From positions 62,001 to 126,000 of the forward strand of contig CBDCMH010000007.1 in assembly GCA_965218935.1 (NCBI GenBank): DNA of 64,000 nucleotides, written 5' to 3'. Under the pieces are notes generated by a model that saw nothing but the letters and a program-made list of their open reading frames with translations, was not told the origin of the DNA and did not search any database. Positions 43,105-52,092 of the stretch are shown piece after piece. The stretch is from JADFOI01 sp965218935 (GTDB lineage Bacteria; Acidobacteriota; UBA6911; RPQK01; JADFOI01). Position 1 is the first letter of the stretch. Each line of letters starts with the position of its first letter. Position numbers and translations under genes: made by a program.

Positions 43105-45546
43105 ATGCCCAAAGCGATGGTCATCGTTGAGTCGCCCGCTAAGGCGAGAACGATTGAGAAGTACCTGGGGAAGAACTATACGGTGTGTGCCTCAGTGGGT
43201 CACATCAAGGATCTGCCCAAAAAAACCCTGGGTGTGGATGTCCAGGATGATTTTCGTCCTACCTACGAGATCATTTCCGGGAAAGCCAAGATTGTTACTG
43301 ACCTGAAAAAAGCAGCCGGCAAGGCAAGAGAAATCTATCTGGCAACGGATCCCGATCGCGAAGGGGAGGCTATTTGTCAACATCTGGTTGAGGAATTAAA
43401 TGGTTCTGCCAACCACAAGGTCTACCGTGTTCAGTTTAACGAAATCACAAAAAGTGCGATCTTAAAGGCCTTCGAGAACCCCTCCACCATCGATCAGAAT
43501 AAGGTAAGCGCCCAGCAAACCCGCCGCATCCTTGATCGGCTTGTCGGTTACAAGGTAAGCCCGCTGTTGTGGCAAAAAGTGCGCAGAGGGTTGTCTGCAG
43601 GCCGAGTCCAGACGGTCGCTCTGCGCATGATCGTGGAGCGGGAGCAGGAAATTCGAGCCTTCGTATCGGAGGAGTACTGGCGGTTTACGGCCCACCTCAA
43701 AGCGAAGAATCCGCCTTCTTTTGAAGCGGGCGCGGTCAAGCACGAGGGGAAAAAGTTCAAAATCTCCAATCAGGAGGAAGCGGATCAGCTCATGAAGGAG
43801 CTGGGTTCGGCGGATTTCGTGGTTTCCGAGGTAAAGAAAAAGAACAGGAAGCGAAATCCTGTTCCTCCCTTTATTACCAGTAAGCTTCAGCAGGAGGCCT
43901 CTCGGAAACTGAGGTTTTCCGTAAAGAAATGCATGATGCTGGCCCAGCGCCTCTATGAAGGAGTGGAACTTGGGGATGAGGGAAGTGTGGGCTTGATTAC
44001 TTATATGCGCAGCGATTCCACACGTGTTGCTGATTCCGCTTTGACCGAACTCCGTGAATACGTGCAGTCCACCTACGGAAAGGATTACTTGCCGCCCAAA
44101 CCCGTCGTCTATAAAAGCAAGAAGGGAGCCCAGGACGCCCATGAGGCGATTCGGCCCACTTCGGTGCTTCGTGAACCGGAACAGGTCAAAACCTTCCTGG
44201 GCCGTGACGAGTATCGGCTTTATGAGTTGATCTGGAGGAGGTTTGTGGCCTCCCAGATGACACCGGCCCAGTTCGATCAGACGGAAATTGAGATTGAGGC
44301 CAACAAAACCCTATTCAGGGCCGTGGGAACGGTGATGAAGTTTGACGGTTTCTTGAAGCTTTACCGGGAAGGGCGCGATGACGCGCCGCCGGAGGACGAT
44401 AAGAAACCCCTGCCCGAGGTGGAAAAAGGGGAGAAGCTGCAGGTGGAAGAGATCGTCCCGGAGCAGAAGTTCACTCAGCCCCCTCCACGATATAGCGAAG
44501 CCACGTTAGTCAAAGCCTTGGAGGAAAAGGGCATCGGTCGTCCTTCCACCTATGCCCAGATTCTTTCCGTCATCACCTCTCGCGACTACGTCAACAAGGA
44601 AGATAGTCGTTTCGTGCCTACCGAGGTGGGCGAGGTGGTGACCGAACTGCTGGTCCTTCACTTCGGGGGGATTTTTGCCTACGACTACACGGCCAAGCTG
44701 GAGCAGGGTCTCGATGAAATTGAGAATGGTAAGGAGGATTGGGTCCACACGCTGAAGGAATTCTACAAGGGTTTCTCCAAAGAGCTTGAGCAAGCTAAAA
44801 AGAAAATGAAGAATCTGAAGAAGGAGGAGACTCCGGCTGGCGTGAAGTGCGAAAAGTGCGGTGCGGAGATGATGATTCGCTGGGGCCGTTTTGGAAGATT
44901 CGTGGCTTGCAGCAATTATCCGGAATGCAAGAACACCCGTGAAGTGGCGCAGGAAAAGGAAGGTTCCTCCGATCAGGAGAATCACAGTGGGTTGGAAGAG
45001 AGACCGTGTGAGAAATGCGGAAAACCGATGGTCCTCAAGAAAGGACGTTATGGGGAGTTTCTGGCCTGCTCTGGATATCCTGAGTGCAAGAACACCAAAA
45101 AGGTCATCCAGGACAACGGGGAAGTAAAGGTTGAGGAAACTCAGGAAACCAAGGGTGAAAAGTGCCCTCAGTGCGGCGACCAACTGGTACAGAAGCACGG
45201 ACCCTATGGGGCGTTCGTGGCCTGTGGCAACTATCCGGATTGTAAATATATCAAGCAGGACACGATTGGTGTCACTTGTCCGGAGTGCGAAAAAGGGCAG
45301 ATCGTACGGCGCCGGTCGCGTCGCGGGAGGTATTTTTACGGATGCAGTGCCTTTCCCGAATGCAAGTTTGCTCTATGGCAGAAACCGATCGACGTCAAGT
45401 GTCCTTCCTGTGACGCATCTTATCTTCTGGAGCGCACCACCAAGAAAGAGGGTTTGACTCACTTCTGCAATAACCCCGAATGCGATTATAAGGAATTGGT
45501 TGAGGAGACTCCCTCGGTTGAAGGCGCGGACCAGATGACCGCTTGA
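43105..45546 (+). CDS. topA: DNA topoisomerase I
   Basis: An 813-residue type IA topoisomerase that relaxes negative supercoils. The Toprim domain begins MPKAMVIVESPAKARTIEKY, with DPDREGEAI. The catalytic tyrosine is Tyr300 in ITYMRSDST. The C terminus has four Cys4 zinc-ribbon repeats of the form CPKCG to YPECK and a fifth divergent one, used for DNA binding. The final residues DQMTA and the stop lie within an 18-bp inverted repeat, so the tail is repeat-derived. The GGAGAAATAG before the ATG fits a ribosome site. Confidence 0.97.
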   Translation: MPKAMVIVESPAKARTIEKYLGKNYTVCASVGHIKDLPKKTLGVDVQDDFRPTYEIISGKAKIVTDLKKAAGKAREIYLATDPDREGEAICQHLVEELNGSANHKVYRVQFNEITKSAILKAFENPSTIDQNKVSAQQTRRILDRLVGYKVSPLLWQKVRRGLSAGRVQTVALRMIVEREQEIRAFVSEEYWRFTAHLKAKNPPSFEAGAVKHEGKKFKISNQEEADQLMKELGSADFVVSEVKKKNRKRNPVPPFITSKLQQEASRKLRFSVKKCMMLAQRLYEGVELGDEGSVGLITYMRSDSTRVADSALTELREYVQSTYGKDYLPPKPVVYKSKKGAQDAHEAIRPTSVLREPEQVKTFLGRDEYRLYELIWRRFVASQMTPAQFDQTEIEIEANKTLFRAVGTVMKFDGFLKLYREGRDDAPPEDDKKPLPEVEKGEKLQVEEIVPEQKFTQPPPRYSEATLVKALEEKGIGRPSTYAQILSVITSRDYVNKEDSRFVPTEVGEVVTELLVLHFGGIFAYDYTAKLEQGLDEIENGKEDWVHTLKEFYKGFSKELEQAKKKMKNLKKEETPAGVKCEKCGAEMMIRWGRFGRFVACSNYPECKNTREVAQEKEGSSDQENHSGLEERPCEKCGKPMVLKKGRYGEFLACSGYPECKNTKKVIQDNGEVKVEETQETKGEKCPQCGDQLVQKHGPYGAFVACGNYPDCKYIKQDTIGVTCPECEKGQIVRRRSRRGRYFYGCSAFPECKFALWQKPIDVKCPSCDASYLLERTTKKEGLTHFCNNPECDYKELVEETPSVEGADQMTA

Positions 45547-45590
45547 CCGCAGACCACATCCGGTCTGCCGGCTGTGGTCTGCGGTCAAGC
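45541..45590. repeat. 18-bp perfect inverted repeat spanning the topA stop
   Basis: GCTTGACCGCAGACCACA is followed, after 14 bases containing CCGGTCTGCCGG, by its exact reverse complement. It is followed by CGGAAATTCCAAATCCC repeats. Similar CCGCTGACC-NN-GGTCAGCGG hairpins follow aroF and the flippase gene. No T-run follows, so it is not a standard terminator. Confidence 0.8.
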
Positions 45591-45861
45591 GGAAATTCCA
45601 AATCCCAAACTGCAAATCCCAAACTGCAAATCCCATCTCTAAGAGCGGGGAGGGTGTCAAGCAGAAAAAGAGACACACCTCTCCGGCAGCGGCCGACAGG
45701 CCGCTGAAAAAAAGCCAAAAGCACTCTGAGGATCGCTAAGGTTCTTTGCATCGCCAGTTGACATCATTACGGGTTCAGTACCCAACCATCTCTCCGGTGA
45801 CCAGCCACCAAGATGTCTCGTTCAATCTCCCGAAGGAGGGGACCGCCTCATCAAACAACGG
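45547..45861. other. intergenic stretch between topA and the IS110 transposase
   Basis: The first part is the compound repeat after topA (AATTCCAAATCCC units). Next comes a hairpin CAGCGGCC-GACA-GGCCGCTG followed by seven A residues. The last about 90 bases belong to the non-coding IS110 end with several hairpins. No convincing open frame is seen. Confidence 0.5.
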
Positions 45862-46929
45862 TCATGAAAGACCATGGGATTTGGCAGGCAAGTCCCGTAC
45901 TGACGCCCGTCTTAGAAACTCCGGATAATCGATTCCATCCCGCAGCAGCACCCAGGACCAGACCAGCAGCTTGCGGGCCGCTGCCACTCGGGCCACCGGC
46001 ATCCCTTGGCGATGGAGCAAGCGGCTGTAAAAGCGTTTCAGACGCGGCTCGTATCGGGTCGCTGAGAGCGCCGACTGCACCAGCAGCCAGCGCAGCATCC
46101 GATCTCCCTGCTTGCTGATCTTCCCGTAGCGTCGTCGCTTGTTCGGGTTGTCCGAGCTGTGCTCTACACTGTCGAGTCCCACCTAGCTGACCACCTGTCT
46201 CATGCCGGCAAAACGCTTCACTGGGCCTAACGTTCGCACCCGATACAGCGAGGTGAGGGGACCCACTCCCGGGATGCTCATCAACCGAACAGACTCCGGG
46301 TCTCCAGCCGCCCAGCCTTCGATCTCCTTCTGCCGTTCCCTGATGCGCTCCTCCAGCTCCTCGATCCGATCCAGCAGCTCATCTCGCTCACGCTCCAGCC
46401 GGGCCCCCATCGACAACGCCCGAATCTTCTCTCGAGACGCCTTGGACAAGGAGCCTGACTTGATCTGCAGGTTGAAGTTGTACACCAACGCCCGCAGCGT
46501 GTTTACACAGCGCGTGCGCTCCCGTGCCAACTTCACCCGGTAGCGGATCAACGTCTTCTCCTCCCGCTGCTCAGGATCCGGTCGCCACACCTGCGGGAAC
46601 TCTTCCCGCACTAACAGCCCCAGCAGGTGCTCGGCATCACGCCGATCGTTCTTCTGTTTGCGCAACCGCATTCGCGCAATGTGTCCCGGGTGTCCCACCC
46701 GCAGTTCCAGGCCCACTCCCTGGATCAGCTGCTCAAACCACCAGCCGAAGCCGCTGGCTTCCATCCCCACCACTGTGCCGGGACTGAAGGCTTTATACCA
46801 CTGGCGAAGTTTCTCCAGGTCCGCGTGCTCCAGATCCGCTTCGCCCGTCTCTCCCGTAGCCCGGTTCATCCAGGCTACCTTCTGATACTTGCAATGAAAA
46901 TCCACTGCGATAAAATAGTCTTCATTCAT
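45862..46929 (-). pseudogene. IS110-family transposase interrupted by an in-frame amber codon
   Basis: The two halves read in one frame with a single TAG between them (codon context GTC AGC TAG GTG). The N-terminal part has the DEDD acidic residues: FIAVDFHCKYQKVAW, GMEASGFGWW and KNDRRDAEHLLGLL, then a coiled region and SIPGVGPLTSLY. The C-terminal part resumes with VGLDSVEHSSDNPNKRRRYG and GDRMLRWLLVQSA, the serine-bearing IS110 C-terminal domain. IS110 proteins usually have a Tyr before VGLD, so the TAG probably replaced TAT or TAC. About 355 residues in total, a normal length. Either a dead copy or one rescued by read-through. Confidence 0.85.
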
Positions 46930-46931
46930 AT

Positions 46932-47002
46932 CAGGCCTCCGAGGTTAGGGCGATGTTCCGGAACCTTGCGGTCCTCAGCATCTACTCTACCTTTGAGGCC
47001 TG
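46932..47002 (-). ncRNA. candidate IS110 bridge-type RNA region
   Basis: Just upstream of the transposase start the minus strand has CAGGCCTC and GAGGCCTG, 71 bases apart end to end. Inside is a hairpin GGACC-GCAA-GGTTCC. IS110 elements are known to encode a structured bridge RNA from a non-coding end, and this fits such a place. No sequence match is claimed. The opposite end (45770-45860) also has hairpins, including CTCC-TTCG-GGAG, so the RNA could lie there instead. Confidence 0.4.
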
Positions 47003-47139
47003 TAACCGCTCTTATGACATCAAACAAATTCTAAATTCAAAACGAATGTTTTTCTGCGCGCGAAGCGCGCACGACAGCACGCCAGCACCAAGGCACGACA
47101 GCACGACGTCACGAAGTGACGACCGCGCGCGAAGCGGGG

Positions 47140-48012
47140 CTACAGCGTGAGCGACCAACCTTCCTGGGCACCCATGGTGTTTTCGAATTCGCTGCGAGCT
47201 TGCTGCACGATTTGATAAAACTGACCATCGTCATAATAGGGATAGTGGTGAAAGAGAGCAAGCTGCTTGACCTTGGCGTCACGGGCTGCGCGACACGCTT
47301 CTAACCAGGTGCTGTGTCCCCATCCTTTGTGTTTCTTGTAGTCCTCAGGCGTGAATTGCGAGTCGTAGATCAAGAGGTCGGCATTTTGAGAGACATCTCG
47401 CAGCACCTTGTCCAGTTCCTTATGTCCATGATGTCCATGTTCCAGATCGGTGGCGTAAACGATGACCGCACCCTCGGACTCGATCCGGTAGCCATAGGTT
47501 TGTCCCGGATGGTTTAAGGGGAAAGGAGTAATGGTGAGTTTGCCGAATTTAAGGGGCTCTGGGTCGATTTCTTTGAACTCTTTCTTGGCAGCCAGTGACT
47601 CAAGGGTGATGGGGAAATAAGGGTGTGCCATCTGGATCTTGAGTGCTTCCTCCAGTCCGCTCTTTGAACCCGAGCGCCGGTGTTGACCTTCCGGAAAGGC
47701 CACGGAATGAAAGGCCACCTTGTTTCCCGCCTGGTACAGCGGTTGAAAAAAGGGAATACCCTGGATATGGTCCCAGTGAAAATGGGTCAGAAACACTTTC
47801 AGGTCCAGCTTATGGCCGGCGAATTCTTCCAAGAGGGAGTCACCGAGATCGCGAACACCGGTGCCAGCATCGAAGATAAAGACTTCGTTGTTGGGAAGAC
47901 GCACCTCGATGCAGCAAGTATTGCCTCCGTAATTGAGGTGCTCAATCTGCGGTGTGGGGATCGAGCCTCTCACTCCCCAGAACTTCATACGGAGGCGAAA
48001 ATCATTTTCCAT
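47140..48012 (-). CDS. metallo-beta-lactamase-fold hydrolase, RNase Z-like
   Basis: A 290-residue MBL-fold protein beginning RLRMKFWGVRGSIPTP. The zinc motif THFHWDHIQGIPFF, the later GHHGH/ATDLEH region and the terminal LFHHYPYYDD supply the metal-binding His and Asp residues. The GVRGSIPTP start places it with a widespread group of MBL proteins related to RNase Z and phosphodiesterases. The substrate is not known. It has no clear operon partner; the stop lies near GCGCGCGAAGCGCGC repeats from the IS110 flank side. Confidence 0.85.
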   Translation of the reverse strand: MENDFRLRMKFWGVRGSIPTPQIEHLNYGGNTCCIEVRLPNNEVFIFDAGTGVRDLGDSLLEEFAGHKLDLKVFLTHFHWDHIQGIPFFQPLYQAGNKVAFHSVAFPEGQHRRSGSKSGLEEALKIQMAHPYFPITLESLAAKKEFKEIDPEPLKFGKLTITPFPLNHPGQTYGYRIESEGAVIVYATDLEHGHHGHKELDKVLRDVSQNADLLIYDSQFTPEDYKKHKGWGHSTWLEACRAARDAKVKQLALFHHYPYYDDGQFYQIVQQARSEFENTMGAQEGWSLTL

Positions 48013-48027
48013 AAGGTCTACCCAAAT

Positions 48028-48972
48028 TCAGGAAAAGATAACCTTATATTCCTCGACCGTCCAGCGGTCGATTCCCGTGAAGGCCAGGAGGCAGTAAAGA
48101 ATCGCCAGAACCGCAGTGACGGAGGGGATCCATCTCTGACCGTGGAGGAAGCGCTCACGGAACAGGAGAAAGGCCCGGTACAATAAATAACACTCCAGGG
48201 CAAAGGGAGGAAAGCCAAAAAACCCGAGCATAGGCATCTCAAAGATTTTAACAAATCCAAGGTAGGGGACGGTATAAACCCACTTTGCCGAGGCCCAGTA
48301 GTTCCAGAATTCCCACAACAACCCGCACATCATTCCTGCGACCAGAAGCCGCAACATCAGAGAATACTCCCCACGCTGGGCCTGGCCCAGAAAGGAGGCT
48401 CGTTGCCGATCCTTGCGGTAGATCAGGGGATCAAGAAGGAAGATCCATCCCAGCCATACCAGTGGAAAGAAAAGGTCCGGTCTCAGGGGAACAAGAAGCA
48501 TCATCAAGGAGCCCAGGATGACAAAGCGGATCAGCAACTTTTCGGTTACGGCAACGGCCCGGCCTCGAACCTGAGTGAACACACCGAAGCTCCTCAAAAG
48601 GTTTTCGGTTTCAAGAATACCAGGGAGCACCGTTCCAAAGGCGAGGACATATCCTGGCCAGCGCACAGAGGTTTCGATGGGGATGCCGATATAGTGCCAG
48701 TTGTTGAGCCAGAAGTTGTGGATTTCGAAGAAGAGCCATACCGGGATCGAATAAGAAAAGAGCCATAGAAATTCCCGCGGATCGTCCAGCAGGAGGGAGT
48801 TCTGTCCGCGCAGGTGGTTGATGCAGGATAAAAACACAATGTAGGTCCACCAGGCGAAGAGGTAGAAGTAAGTCGAAACGGGTTCGACTCCCTGGATCAT
48901 CAAAAGAAAGGAAGTCAGGTGAATGACAATCGAGGCGGTCAGAATGACAATCACCAGACCCTTACTCTTCAA
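48028..48972 (-). CDS. polytopic membrane protein of unknown function
   Basis: I do not recognise a family. The 314-residue protein has about eight hydrophobic segments, starting KSKGLVIVILTASIVIHLTS, and is rich in Trp and aromatic residues (LLWEFWNYWASAKWVY). No motif suggests an enzyme. The TTG start overlaps the TGA of the upstream M28 peptidase gene in TTGA, so the two are probably translated together. A role in envelope or peptide metabolism with that peptidase is possible but unsupported. Confidence 0.75.
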   Translation of the reverse strand: MKSKGLVIVILTASIVIHLTSFLLMIQGVEPVSTYFYLFAWWTYIVFLSCINHLRGQNSLLLDDPREFLWLFSYSIPVWLFFEIHNFWLNNWHYIGIPIETSVRWPGYVLAFGTVLPGILETENLLRSFGVFTQVRGRAVAVTEKLLIRFVILGSLMMLLVPLRPDLFFPLVWLGWIFLLDPLIYRKDRQRASFLGQAQRGEYSLMLRLLVAGMMCGLLWEFWNYWASAKWVYTVPYLGFVKIFEMPMLGFFGFPPFALECYLLYRAFLLFRERFLHGQRWIPSVTAVLAILYCLLAFTGIDRWTVEEYKVIFS

Positions 48973-49892
48973 GGGTTCTCTTTCAAGCGCTTGGCGATTG
49001 CAGGCAGGCTGGCCAGCACGACATCCCCCACAATTCGAAGATTATCGGGGGACAACTTGTCGAGGGTATCTTCCTTCTTATGCCAGTAGGCATAATCCAG
49101 GTCGATAATGTCGACCACGGGTATTCCTTCCCGGGCAAAGGGAATATGGTCATCCTGGACACCCATGCTGCCCCTTGACTGGAAAATGTCTCCATATCCC
49201 ATTTTCCCCCCTTGGTCCCAGATGATCTGGTTCAGCCAGTAAGTGGAATTGACGTCCTTGCGAAAAGCCAGGTCCTTTTCACCCACCATGTCGAGCAGAA
49301 TGAGGGTGGAGATCTTACCCATTTGACCTGGGCCCTTGAGCATACGGACAAATTCACGGCTGCCGTAGAGGCTGTCGGCGCTGGTCCAGTCGATAAAAGC
49401 CTCTTCTCCATCGAAAAAGACGAACCACAAAGAGTAGTCGGTCGGATTTTCCTCTTTGAGAATTCGGGCTAACTCCAATAACAACCCGCTGCTCGATCCG
49501 CTGTCGTTGGCACCGAGGAAGGCAAAGTCTTCAAAGTATTTGCTGTCGTAGTGGCTGGCCAGAATGATGATCGAGTCCTCCTTTCCATCAACGACTCCCC
49601 AGATGTTGGTCATTTCGCGCCGTCCCAGAGGAGTCACTGGATGAAAGGTATGGGTGTGAACCTCCAGGCCATGCGATTGGAGCTGCTCTGCGATGTACCC
49701 GCCCACTTCCTTTTGGGCTTCGCTGCCGGAAGGGTGAGGACCGTAGCTGACGATCTTTTCAACATGACGCATCACCTGCTCCGGGTCCACTCGACCTGTC
49801 TGGGCGGAGGTGTCCAGACAAGAGAAGCTGAATAGAAGCAGGAGAACGGCAAAGAGGGCGATGCTCACTTTCACCGAAATTGAAAAGTCCAT
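48969..49892 (-). CDS. M28-family metallopeptidase, glutaminyl cyclase-like
   Basis: A 307-residue exported protein with a hydrophobic signal (SIALFAVLLLLFSFSCLD) that could be cut as a lipoprotein. The zinc site has ASHYDSK, the bridging GANDSGSSSG and FFDGEEAFIDW, and a later DDHIPFAREGIPVVDIID. This pattern belongs to M28 aminopeptidases, and the W/D-rich loops recall glutaminyl-peptide cyclotransferases. The product would act in the periplasm or outside on peptide N termini. It diverges from the EF-G-like gene with 52 bases between starts. Confidence 0.87.
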   Translation of the reverse strand: MDFSISVKVSIALFAVLLLLFSFSCLDTSAQTGRVDPEQVMRHVEKIVSYGPHPSGSEAQKEVGGYIAEQLQSHGLEVHTHTFHPVTPLGRREMTNIWGVVDGKEDSIIILASHYDSKYFEDFAFLGANDSGSSSGLLLELARILKEENPTDYSLWFVFFDGEEAFIDWTSADSLYGSREFVRMLKGPGQMGKISTLILLDMVGEKDLAFRKDVNSTYWLNQIIWDQGGKMGYGDIFQSRGSMGVQDDHIPFAREGIPVVDIIDLDYAYWHKKEDTLDKLSPDNLRIVGDVVLASLPAIAKRLKENP

Positions 49893-49944
49893 ATTGCTGT
49901 GTTACATTGCTGCAACTCAAACTATATCCCAGGAAGGGGCGTTT

Positions 49945-52038
49945 ATGAAGGTATTTGACAGCGAGAACATTCGCAATATCGCTCTTATGGGTCATGGGGA
50001 CTCGGGAAAGACTTCGCTAACGAGTGCTCTGCTTTATTCCGCTGGAGCGGTGAATCGTCTGGGCCGTATCGAAGAGGGGAACACCGTCACCGACTTCGAC
50101 GAAGATGAGATTGAACGCAGCATTACCATCAGCACTGGTTTGGCTCGTCTGGAATGGAAGGGAAATAAGGTCAATATTCTGGATACCCCCGGCTATCGGA
50201 CATTTATCTTGGATGCCAAGGCCTCGATGGTCGGTGCCGAGACCATTGTCGTGGTGGTGGATGCTGTCCACGGAGTCGAGGTTCAAACGGAGCTCGTCTG
50301 GTCTTATGCCGAACAATTCAAACTCCCCAGGGTCGTGGTGTTGAATAAGTTGGATCGAGACCGGTCCAGTTTTAGTCGCAGCCTGGAGGCTCTTCAGAAG
50401 GCTTTCGGGCGCTCTGTGATTCCCGTACAGCTCCCCATAGGAGAAGAACAGAACTTTCGAGGGATTGTCGATCTGATTCGAAACAAGGCTTATCTCTATG
50501 AGGCCGATGGCAAGGGGAATTTCAAAGAAGAGGCGGTTCCCGAAGACCTCCAGTCCGATGTGGAACAATGCCGTGACCAGCTCATCGAAATCATTGCAGA
50601 GAACGATGATGGGCTCATGGAAAAGTTCTTCGACAACGGAACGCTGTCGGATGCCGAACTGCTGTCGGGACTGCGAAAGGGAGTCCAGGCTGCGGGCGTT
50701 GTTCCCGTATTTTGTACTTCCTCCACGGGAAACGTGGGGGTCAAGCAACTGTTGGATTGGATCGTGGAACTCTTCCCTAATCCACTGGAGCGCGGACCCA
50801 TTCCTCTTATTGATTCCAAGAGCAAGGAGGAAACGGAATTCCAGGTGAGGAAAGATGGGCCGGAGGCGGCCTTTGTATTAAAGACGCTGGCCGACTCTTT
50901 TACGGGTCGAATCAATCTGATGAAGGTTCTTTCCGGGAGCTTGAAGTCGGATTCAACCTTGAAGAACCGTTCCAGCGACGTGGACGAGCGTCTGGGTACT
51001 CTCCAGCTCATGCAGGGCAAGACTCACGAGGGAGTTCCGGAGGTCCGTGCCGGGGACCTGTGCGCTGTGATCAAACTCAAAGGAACCAACACGGGAGATA
51101 CTCTGGCCGAGAGATCTTTTGAAGGCACTTTCAAGAAGGTGGAGTTTCCCGAGCCTGCCATCAGCTACGCCATCGAACCGAAGTCGCGTGGCGACGAGGA
51201 TAAGGTGAGTCAGGCCATTGGGCGGCTGCTTGAAGAGGATCCCGCCCTTCGTTTCCGGAGAGCGGCCCGAACCCAGGAGTTTCTGCTCTCAGGAAGCGGT
51301 CAGCTGCACGTGGAGATTGCGGTGGGCAAGCTGAAGAGAAAATTCGGTGTTGAGGTGGTCCTGAGAACGCCCAAGGTTCCCTATCGTGAGACGGTTACCG
51401 GAACGGCGGATGTGCAGGGTAAGCACAAGAAACAGACGGGTGGCCACGGCCAGTATGGAGACTGCAGAATCAGGATGGAGCCTCGGAATCGGGATGAGGG
51501 ATTTGAGTTCGTAAACGAGATCTTTGGTGGTGCTATTCCCCGGAATTACATCCCCGCTGTTGAAAAAGGGATCGTGGAATCTGCCGAGAAAGGCTTCATA
51601 GCAGGCTATCCGGTGGTGGATTTCAAGGTAACTCTTTACGACGGGAGCTACCACAATGTTGACTCTTCCGACATGGCTTTTAAGATTGCCGGATCACTGG
51701 CCTTCAAAAAAGCCATGGAGCAGGCCCATCCGGTGCTTTTGGAGCCCATCATGGACGTTGAGATCTACGCCCCGGAGGAAAATGCGGGCGATTTGATGGG
51801 TGACCTCAACGGCCGCCGCGGCCGCATCCAGGGAATGGATGTCAGAGGGAGGACCCAAGTGATTCGAGCTCAAGTTCCTATGGCTGAGATGCTCAACTAT
51901 GCGCCCACACTTATCTCGATGACCGGGGGACGAGGCAGTTTTCACATGGAACAGTCCCACTACGACGTTGTTCCCGCTCAAATGATGAAGCGCGTCATTG
52001 CGGTGACCCAGCAGGAAAAGGAAGAGAAAAGCGCCTGA
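49945..52038 (+). CDS. elongation factor G paralogue
   Basis: A 697-residue translational GTPase with all EF-G domains. G1 is GHGDSGKTSLTS, G3 is DTPGYRTF and G4 is NKLDRD. The catalytic His after DTPG is replaced by Tyr, and the G1 loop differs from the canonical GHIDAGKTT. This marks it as a divergent EF-G2-type paralogue and not the main factor. AGGAAGGGG lies just before the ATG; in-frame codons further upstream overlap the divergent peptidase gene. The C-terminal GGRGSFHMEQSHYDVVP matches domain V of EF-G. Function in translocation or ribosome recycling under stress is inferred from family knowledge. Confidence 0.9.
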   Translation: MKVFDSENIRNIALMGHGDSGKTSLTSALLYSAGAVNRLGRIEEGNTVTDFDEDEIERSITISTGLARLEWKGNKVNILDTPGYRTFILDAKASMVGAETIVVVVDAVHGVEVQTELVWSYAEQFKLPRVVVLNKLDRDRSSFSRSLEALQKAFGRSVIPVQLPIGEEQNFRGIVDLIRNKAYLYEADGKGNFKEEAVPEDLQSDVEQCRDQLIEIIAENDDGLMEKFFDNGTLSDAELLSGLRKGVQAAGVVPVFCTSSTGNVGVKQLLDWIVELFPNPLERGPIPLIDSKSKEETEFQVRKDGPEAAFVLKTLADSFTGRINLMKVLSGSLKSDSTLKNRSSDVDERLGTLQLMQGKTHEGVPEVRAGDLCAVIKLKGTNTGDTLAERSFEGTFKKVEFPEPAISYAIEPKSRGDEDKVSQAIGRLLEEDPALRFRRAARTQEFLLSGSGQLHVEIAVGKLKRKFGVEVVLRTPKVPYRETVTGTADVQGKHKKQTGGHGQYGDCRIRMEPRNRDEGFEFVNEIFGGAIPRNYIPAVEKGIVESAEKGFIAGYPVVDFKVTLYDGSYHNVDSSDMAFKIAGSLAFKKAMEQAHPVLLEPIMDVEIYAPEENAGDLMGDLNGRRGRIQGMDVRGRTQVIRAQVPMAEMLNYAPTLISMTGGRGSFHMEQSHYDVVPAQMMKRVIAVTQQEKEEKSA

Positions 52039-52092
52039 TTGTGCTTCGTTTAGCAGAGAGAAGAAAAGGAATCTACGAAAGCACGGAACGCC

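Noticed and set aside
45687..45713. Intrinsic terminator near topA
   Set aside because: CAGCGGCC/GGCCGCTG is followed by A residues on the plus strand and gives no T-run after the stem on either strand.
46177..46190. Stop-codon read-through or selenocysteine/pyrrolysine use in IS110 and the small gene at 60846
   Set aside because: The lesions lie in mobile or decaying genes, use different stop codons in the zone, and no recoding signals are visible.
47056..47139. GCGCGCGAAGCGCGC and CACGACAGCACG blocks as an origin or attachment site
   Set aside because: They are low-complexity palindromes next to the IS110 flank, similar to short repeats elsewhere, with no DnaA boxes or integrase gene.
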